Shown: positions 58,700 through 64,000 of the stretch, one piece after another | Layout of the letters: the number at the start of each line of letters is the position of its first letter | Numbering within the stretch: the first letter of the stretch is position 1 | The notes under the pieces: generated by a model | What the model was told of the DNA's origin: nothing | The model's input: only the letters and a program-made list of their open reading frames with translations | Database searches by the model: none | Translations under genes and position numbers: made by a program | Assembly (NCBI GenBank): GCA_022592445.1 | Contig: JABYQR010000067.1 | Span: forward strand, 1 to 64,000 | Source: Cytidiella melzeri | Taxonomy: Eukaryota > Basidiomycota > Agaricomycetes > Polyporales > Irpicaceae | Reading direction: 5' to 3' | DNA length: 64,000 bases

Positions 58700-59873
58700 C
58701 CCCCCCTTGACCCGCTACAAGTCCTAGCATCTCCAACGCGCGTGTGTGCAGTATTCGTGTCAACGACTTGGTGAACACGTCAGCAAGGTTCTCCTTCCCT
58801 TCTACTCGCCTAACATCAACCTTCCCGTCATTTACGCAATTCCTGATGAAATGCGCCCTTATATCGATGTGCTTCATCTTCGTGTGTCCGTGAGGGTCGT
58901 GCGTACAGGCGATAGTGCCATTGTTGTCACAGAATAGCGGTGTCGGGTCCGTCTGCGGGAATCCGAGTTCGTCTAACAGCTGTCTAAGCCAAATGACCTG
59001 ACACGCTGCATGTGAACAGGCAAGGTATTCAGCCTCGCATGACGATAGGGCTACCACTGCTTGTTGCTTTGAACTCCAGGCGATCGGCGAGTTGTAGATA
59101 ATCATTACGTATCCCGAAATTGATTTTCGCCCTTCTCCGGAGCCCCAGTCTGAGTCGGTGAAGCCGTGGAATAGAGGATATGCGGAATCGAGGTTGCCTA
59201 GCGTGAGTCCGAGAGACCTCGTCCCTTGAAGGTATCGCAGTAGGTGCTTCGCCGCCGTCCAATGTGTTTGCCGGTAACACGACATGTATTTTGCGAGTTC
59301 GCGAACTGCGTAAGCAATGTCGGGACGCGTTGTGGTCGCCAGATACATAACCTTCCCTACGAGGGTACAGTACGGTAGGTCCTTTAGCTTCTCACGTTCT
59401 TCGTCGTCTATAGGCGTCTCGTCTCGAGACAGGGAGAGTTTCGGCGGTAGCGGTGTCGACGCGGCATTGCAGAATTCCATCTCAAATAACCTTAGAATCG
59501 ATAGCGTGTAACTCTCTTGAGAGAGTTGGATTGATCGCCTCGCATGGTTCCTGGTCACTCTGCACCCCAGTAGCCACTGGACCTCGCCATTGTCTGTGAT
59601 GTCAAATAGTCCCTCTAGGTCCCTGGTCACGGAGTCTGACTCTAGTCGCGATGAGGTTGCCAATAGGATATCGTCGACACTTGTGGCGGACATTGACCTC
59701 TGTCCGTCCTTAGTCCTCACGTGTACGCTCCAGTCTGCTTCGCATCTTCGAAACCCGAGTGTCTGGTATTTCTTGTGGAACTCCAAGTACCAGGAACGGC
59801 CTGCTTGTTTCAGTCCGTACAGTCCCTTCCGCAGTCGCCAGAACCCCTTCCCGAGTATAGTCGGCTTGTTCAT
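58665..59873 (-). pseudogene. Copia reverse transcriptase (C-terminal part) and RNase H
   Basis: Continues the RT after the deletion. In frame from about 59918: KTAFLNGPLAEEIYMNKP, then WRLRKGLYGLKQAGRSWY. The catalytic box is SVDDILLAT instead of the usual YVDD. GRLVGKVMYL-type sequence (LPYCTLVGKVMYLATTTRPD) and the RNase H motifs GFTDSDWG, WSSKQQAVVALSSCEAEY and FCDNNGTIA are present. The frame ends in the left LTR at 58665. Upstream RT fingers and the first catalytic Asp are missing (see the deletion at about 59918). Confidence 0.85.
58700..58708 (-). other. Polypurine tract
   Basis: AAGGGGGGG on the minus strand, directly against the 3' LTR. This is the standard plus-strand primer site of LTR elements. 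Confidence 0.85.
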
Positions 59874-60346
59874 ATATATCTCTTCGGCCAGTGGTCCGTT
59901 GAGAAAAGCGGTCTTAGCCGTGCTTTGAACCTAGCGATTTGGCCGTCGGAATTCCATTTGATGTGCAAGACCCATTTCGAGTCTACGGGTTTTCGGCCTA
60001 GTGGAACGCTTTCGACTTCTTCATACACACCCTTTGCTTTGAGTGCCTCTAATTCTTCGTGAATTGCGCTGAGCCAGTGTTCCCAATACTCGCTGCGCTC
60101 TGCCTCGGAGATCGAGCGTCGGTCGCTGGTATGTGCGTCGTCAATTGGAGATAGGGTGTTTACAAGTGCTTCTAGAGGGTGTTGGTGTGTCTGCACGGAT
60201 GTTGGATCGAGGAATTCAATGCCGTGTGTTTGAGCGTTAAGGACAAGATCTTTGTCGACGTGCAGCCCCCCCTCGATCAAATACTCGGCATTGTTTTCGC
60301 TGAACCTCTTTGGTAAGGTTCGCATACGTCTGACTGTTGAGTACAC
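59870..60346 (-). pseudogene. Copia reverse transcriptase, N-terminal fragment
   Basis: Reads HWLSAIHEELEALKAKGVYE and then RKPVDSKWVLHIKWNSDGQI, the RT start. At KARL (about 59922) it leaves the family pattern: the expected VAKGF...HQMDVK segment of roughly 60 residues is absent, and the following frame is TAFLNGPLAEE. The fragment then reads out of frame to a stop at 59870. Confidence 0.85.
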
Positions 60347-60466
60347 GTCAGTTACAGTCCCTTATGGGATACAAGTCTCTACGAGACATACCATGCGCCT
60401 CAGTACGAGGATTCGCATCACGCCCATTATGGGCAGGAGGTGTTGCCTCTCCGCCTAGGGTATTGG

Positions 60467-61590
60467 TTACATCCTCAGCGTTCTGCCGAGGTTCTGCCAA
60501 ATCTCTACAGAGATGAGGTCAGACACGGTTACAGGTCTACGGTGACCGGGTACGTACTCGTTCGATACTGTTGTATCGATCGCGCGGTGTTGGAACGGCG
60601 TATGTGGCTCGTTCGATACTGTTGTATCGACCGCGTGGTGTTCGAACGGCGTGTACGAGCCGATGAGAATGTTGTCCCATAAGGGCGACGATGGTGATGA
60701 AGGTGTATGGGTTGGTGAAGAGGGTTTGTCGTCGAGAAAGACAACGTCTCGGCGCGAACGTACAGCTCTGGCGTCCGGGAACCAGACTAGAAACCCTTTC
60801 GCGTCTGGGGCATACCCCACGAAACGCCCTTCTTCGCCGCGAGGTTGCATTTTATTGATTGAGTCAGCATCCATCCTTCGAGTGATAACGCGTGTGCCGA
60901 AGATGTGGAAATGGGATAGATCAGGATGTTTGTTGTGCCACAGATGGTACGGAGTGACGTCGGTGGGTAGAGCGGTAGTGGTGACTCGATTCAGGATGTG
61001 GGCAGCACACTGTACAGCCAGTGGCCAAAAGAAATCTGTCATGCCGGCGTCGATTAACATCGCGCGTGCCATGGACGCGAGTGACCAGTTTGTGCGTTCC
61101 GCTACACCATTTTGAGGCGACGCGTCCGGTATAGTCTTTTCGAATGTAATGCCTTCTTTTTCACAGTATGCGCGAAACTCGCCTTGCGTTAGTTCAGGTG
61201 CGTTGTCCACACGAATTACCGCGATTTTCAGCCCAGTGAAGAGTTCGACTGCCGTTTTGTATTTCACGAATTCGCGGAATGCGTCAGATTGTAGTTTGAG
61301 GAACAGAGGGGTCTTCCAACGCGAATGACAGTCAACGCATGGTAGGAAGTATTTTACGCCGCCATATCCTGTAGGGAGCGGGCCGCAGATGTCAATGTGA
61401 ACGCGAAACAGTAGTCGGTCGGCTCTCAGGTTAGATGTTTTTGGGAAAGGTTGTCGTTTTATATTCGCGCGTGCGCAGACTTCGCACGTGTATGTCGTTT
61501 GGGAAGATGAGGAGACATGTAGGCCAGTGGATGTAGATGAAAGCCCTTTTACGCCTAGGTGGCCTAGTAGGCGGTGTAAAAACCCTTTGA
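60467..61590 (-). pseudogene. Copia GAG-pre-integrase and integrase core
   Basis: The frame opened by a -1 shift near 61580 gives FLHRLLGHLGVKGL, then CEVCARANI (zinc-binding), HIDICGPLP (first catalytic Asp), VIRVDNAPELTQGEF (second Asp) and TIPDASPQNGVAERTNW (catalytic Glu). DAKGFLVWFPDARAVRSRRD follows. A 16-residue unit (YTPFEHHAVDTTVSNE) is duplicated at about 60.56-60.66 kb. A further frame break near 60.5 kb separates it from RT. Confidence 0.85.
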
Positions 61591-63270
61591 GACAGTACGT
61601 GTGCTCGTGGAAGCCACAATGGGATCGGAGATGCGGGTGAGTAGGGACCCGCGCGACGCTACGCCCTTGCTGCCGTCGTCAGTGGCTGGAGCTGGGATGG
61701 TGGCGACGTGAAGGCGATATAGGTTGTTGTTGTCTAGGTTGCCTGTCAGGATAGTCTTGCCATTCAAGTCCAGGACCATCTTTCCGTTCTTCGTCATTGA
61801 TCCTACCCCCCTCCGCTCCATACACCCTTGCGAGACCAAGTTCATGCGCGCCGTCGGCACGTGTAAGACATTGCAGAGTTTGACTTTGTGAGTTACGCCA
61901 TTAACGGTAGCAAGTAAGAACACATCACCGACAGCAACTGCAGACGTCGTAAGAGATGATCCAAAACCACGGACATTGAGCGGACTGATAGGGCGATAGT
62001 TTTGGAATACAGCGCGGTCAAAGAAGATGTGTCGGTTGGCGCCTGAGTCGTGGTAGACGGACGTTTTCTCAACTCGTTCTCCCGAGAATGCGGCGTTGTG
62101 GCATTTGACAGATTGATCCGGGTCGGAGGTGATCATTGTATTCAGTAGATATACTGTCCCTGGATCTTCGGCCTCGATAGACGCTGTATTTGCTTCTACG
62201 GTTTGTTTCGGAGGAGGTTCAGTGGCGATGTTAGCCGTAGGGCGTTTCTTCGGATTGAAGGTCTTCGACACATTTCGTGATTTCGCGCGTTGGGCTGGTG
62301 GTAGATGTATATCGCGTCTATATTTCCACCATTCGGGGTACTGCCCGCACTTCCCTCCCCCCCAGGAGAGGCAATTATCACTCGTATGGCCGCGTGGATG
62401 TGGACAATCAGGGTTGTCACACCATTCCGTCATTTTCTTGGCGGTACCGACAGCCTGGTTTACAACGGCGTTCGAAGTGGCGGATCTTTTGCGATAGATC
62501 GCATCAGTCTCGTATATTTGCGCGATGACTTCCGGGTCGTTTTTGGTTTGCGCCCAGTCTTCTTCCTTAATGAGCTCAATTACTCTCGATGAAGACATTG
62601 GTCTGCCGGTGCTGTGTGCCACGCCCATGTCATAGTGGAGTGTCCTAGAAAACATTCTCCAGCTATTGTCGGTGGGGATAAGGTCCGCCAAAGTGGTCGC
62701 GAAGTTCGCGTCGGCCATGCGACTCGGATCTTGATCGCAAAGGTCTGCGTACATAGTGCGCATCTTATCAACCCATTTACTGACGTCCATTCCATCCTTA
62801 CACGTGAAACTCATCAGTTTCTGATGGAGCGAGGAGGCTCGGAGATTGTTGATAGGTCGATATTCTGACTGAAGTATTGCCCAGGCTTCTTTCGCTCTCC
62901 TGGTACGTCCTATGAGATGAATCTTCGCTCGGGGAATGGCTTCGAGCAAAAGAGCGATAGCCGTGATGTTGGCGTCGTACCAAGGCTCTGCGTCCTTCAT
63001 CGCCTGCTCGACCTGACCTTCATTTCCCCTCTTTATCCCCTTTATCACGATTTTGGTGTCCGGATCCTCAACTTCTTCGTTGTAAGTCTTTCGAAGTTTG
63101 GGGATGATGGGTGGCACGGATTCAGGACCTTCGAAATATTTCCACAAGTGTATTGCTCTAAGTTTCGCCTCAACTTGCATCACCCACGTCCCATAGGAGT
63201 TGGTGTTTCCGTCGTCGTCAAGTTTCGGCAGTTTATTGTTAGAAGGGTCAGCCTTGGGAAGATTCGACAT
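61564..63270 (-). CDS. Copia Gag and protease polyprotein
   Basis: From the ATG at 63270 (MSNLPKADPSNNKLPKLDDD) it runs 568 residues. WVMQVEAKLRAIHLWKYFEG starts the Gag domain, and RTRRAKEAWAILQSEY and MSFTCKDGMDVSKWVDKMR follow. Nucleocapsid: CDNPDCPHPRGHTSDNC, a Cys/His cluster close to the retroviral knuckle. Protease: VYHDSGANRHIF, the DSGA active site. It ends at TAG 61566-61564, 13 nt after a GGGTTTT heptamer at which a -1 shift would continue into integrase. This ORF is intact. Confidence 0.92.
   Translation of the reverse strand: MSNLPKADPSNNKLPKLDDDGNTNSYGTWVMQVEAKLRAIHLWKYFEGPESVPPIIPKLRKTYNEEVEDPDTKIVIKGIKRGNEGQVEQAMKDAEPWYDANITAIALLLEAIPRAKIHLIGRTRRAKEAWAILQSEYRPINNLRASSLHQKLMSFTCKDGMDVSKWVDKMRTMYADLCDQDPSRMADANFATTLADLIPTDNSWRMFSRTLHYDMGVAHSTGRPMSSSRVIELIKEEDWAQTKNDPEVIAQIYETDAIYRKRSATSNAVVNQAVGTAKKMTEWCDNPDCPHPRGHTSDNCLSWGGGKCGQYPEWWKYRRDIHLPPAQRAKSRNVSKTFNPKKRPTANIATEPPPKQTVEANTASIEAEDPGTVYLLNTMITSDPDQSVKCHNAAFSGERVEKTSVYHDSGANRHIFFDRAVFQNYRPISPLNVRGFGSSLTTSAVAVGDVFLLATVNGVTHKVKLCNVLHVPTARMNLVSQGCMERRGVGSMTKNGKMVLDLNGKTILTGNLDNNNLYRLHVATIPAPATDDGSKGVASRGSLLTRISDPIVASTSTRTVSKGFYTAY
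61579..61585 (-). promoter_or_regulatory. Candidate -1 ribosomal frameshift heptamer
   Basis: GGGTTTT in the X XXY YYZ phase relative to Gag (AAG-GGT-TTT), shortly before the Gag stop codon. A -1 slip leads directly into the integrase frame. Could also be a chance site next to a frameshift mutation. Confidence 0.4.
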
Positions 63271-63357
63271 GACGATGGATTGTTGATTGTCAGGGGTAAC
63301 AAAATCAATAGAGTAGTGATGTTCGACGATGGAAATCTGTTATGATGTGCGCTGTTC

Positions 63358-63370
63358 GGGGCTCATAACC
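63358..63370 (-). other. Primer-binding site (half initiator tRNA-Met type)
   Basis: GGGGCTCATAACC on the plus strand, directly next to the 5' LTR start at 63371. Identical to 419-431. Confidence 0.85.
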
Positions 63371-63587
63371 TGTCAACAAGACGGTCTGGTACAGGGTCAA
63401 CAGCGATACTATTTGGTACAGTGCGTGTGTGCGTACCTGGTACAGGGTCAACAGCGATACTGTGCCCCTGTACCGGTTAACAATCTTTTATACAAGTTGT
63501 GAGTGATCGGCGGATGTCCGTGTATAGTACTCCGACGTGATGCGCTTCCTTCCTAGCCTGGATGCCCTGGCAGGTCACCATCTGACA
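63371..63587 (-). repeat. 5' LTR of the copia element
   Basis: 217 bp, two differences from the 3' LTR. Carries the same TATAAAAG word (minus strand, 63485-63492) that probably starts element transcription. Confidence 0.95.
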
Positions 63588-63592
63588 CTGAT
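63588..63592. repeat. Target site duplication, right copy
   Basis: CTGAT, matches 58478-58482. Confidence 0.92.
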
Positions 63593-64000
63593 AACCCTAA
63601 CAAGGGAGTGAAGTAGATATGGAAGGGGGTGGATCTCCAATGACAACAACAAGGTCCAAGTCGATGATGAGCAGGCAAGCAGGCACAGAGGCTGGATACT
63701 AGCAGTGCAAATGACAGAGATGTCAAGATGCAGAGCTAGGTGTTGTGGATGGCCCAACTAGCCCTTATTTTTTGCAATTTACCTCTTGTTTTTATCTTTG
63801 AAACCTCAGGCTGCAACCCAGTTGCAACCCTCTCTGCACAAACCACTTGCACATGTATTCAGTACCCGTATCATGTGGCTTAGACGCTCTACATGGTCAC
63901 GTTACTTGCTGCTACGTCACACTGGCATGTGACTCAGCTTATGTAAGACCACCTGGCTACAACCACATGGCTCAGCCCATAGCTAGGGTTTGACATCATA
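63593..64000. other. Window end, nothing recognised
   Basis: No gene seen. Short words such as CATGTGGCTTAG, CATGTGACTCAGCTTA and CATGGCTCAGCCC recur at about 63870-63980, which could be part of another repeat that continues beyond the window. Confidence 0.4.

Larger units (their letters stand above)
58483..63587 (-). mobile_element. Ty1/copia LTR retrotransposon, 5,105 bp, structurally complete
   Basis: Two 217-bp LTRs (58483-58699 and 63371-63587), flanked by a perfect 5-bp duplication, enclose a primer-binding site, Gag/protease, integrase, reverse transcriptase/RNase H and a polypurine tract, all on the minus strand. The LTRs differ at only two positions by eye (near 58490/63378 and 58684/63572), so the insertion is recent. 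The domain order Gag-PR-IN-RT-RH is that of copia. The coding part has frame breaks and an RT deletion, so this copy could only move with proteins from another copy. Confidence 0.95.

Noticed and set aside
63590..63600. ATAACCCTAA near the right copia LTR as a telomere-like repeat
   Set aside because: A single occurrence that includes the target duplication; no tandem copies.
1..64000. tRNA, rRNA or CRISPR loci
   Set aside because: I scanned by eye for B-box and tRNA arm patterns and for evenly spaced repeats with unique spacers and found none. The initiator-tRNA match at 419-431 and 63358-63370 is a primer site, not a gene. Small RNA genes could still be missed without a covariance search.

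Overview
The window is nuclear DNA of a basidiomycete, most likely a mushroom-forming agaricomycete. The evidence is dense 50-65 nt GT-AG introns, a FunK1-type fungal kinase, an F-box/leucine-rich protein of the agaricomycete type, a BTB protein, a Pps1-type phosphatase and a fungal UPF0014 membrane protein, mixed with copia, hAT and MULE transposons. Splice models were built by eye from reading frame, donor/acceptor sequence and family motifs. I could run no database search.

Layout. 1-742: the right end of a copia retrotransposon (first Gag codons, primer-binding site, LTR). Its LTR abuts the 3' part of a cellular RNA-dependent RNA polymerase gene (685-4677, minus), whose reading frame runs into the LTR and stops. 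5058-6326: NADH-cytochrome b5 reductase. 6689-7911: F-box protein. 8.7-11.6 kb: a decayed hAT transposon. 11796-13876: an unrecognised 638-residue Ser/Pro-rich protein. 14.3-14.95 kb: a relic copia LTR beside a duplicated fragment. 15139-16474: UPF0014 transporter-like protein. 16817-18667: ARO8-type aminotransferase. 19272-24122: Pps1-type dual-specificity phosphatase. 24.1-31.6 kb: gene-poor, with a 700-bp inverted-repeat element between two identical 35-bp direct repeats.

31676-42210 is repeat-associated: two convergent unrecognised genes, one of them a 1,080-residue intronless ORF with an Arg/Ser-Pro repeat tract; then an array of about 15 short hairpins whose stems vary by compensating changes and whose orientation flips near 37.7 kb; then a frameshifted MULE transposase. 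46351-47685 is a second, minus-strand UPF0014 gene. 49.0-52.2 kb is a tandem array with a period of about 525 bp. 53310-54372 is a BTB protein and 54906-57717 a FunK1 kinase. 58483-63587 is a complete copia insertion with 217-bp LTRs, a perfect 5-bp target duplication and a deleted reverse transcriptase.

The host genes are ordinary single-function loci and form no operon-like pathway. The biologically strongest points are the silencing-pathway RdRP apparently broken by a retrotransposon, the covarying hairpin array, and the long-direct-repeat mobile element.
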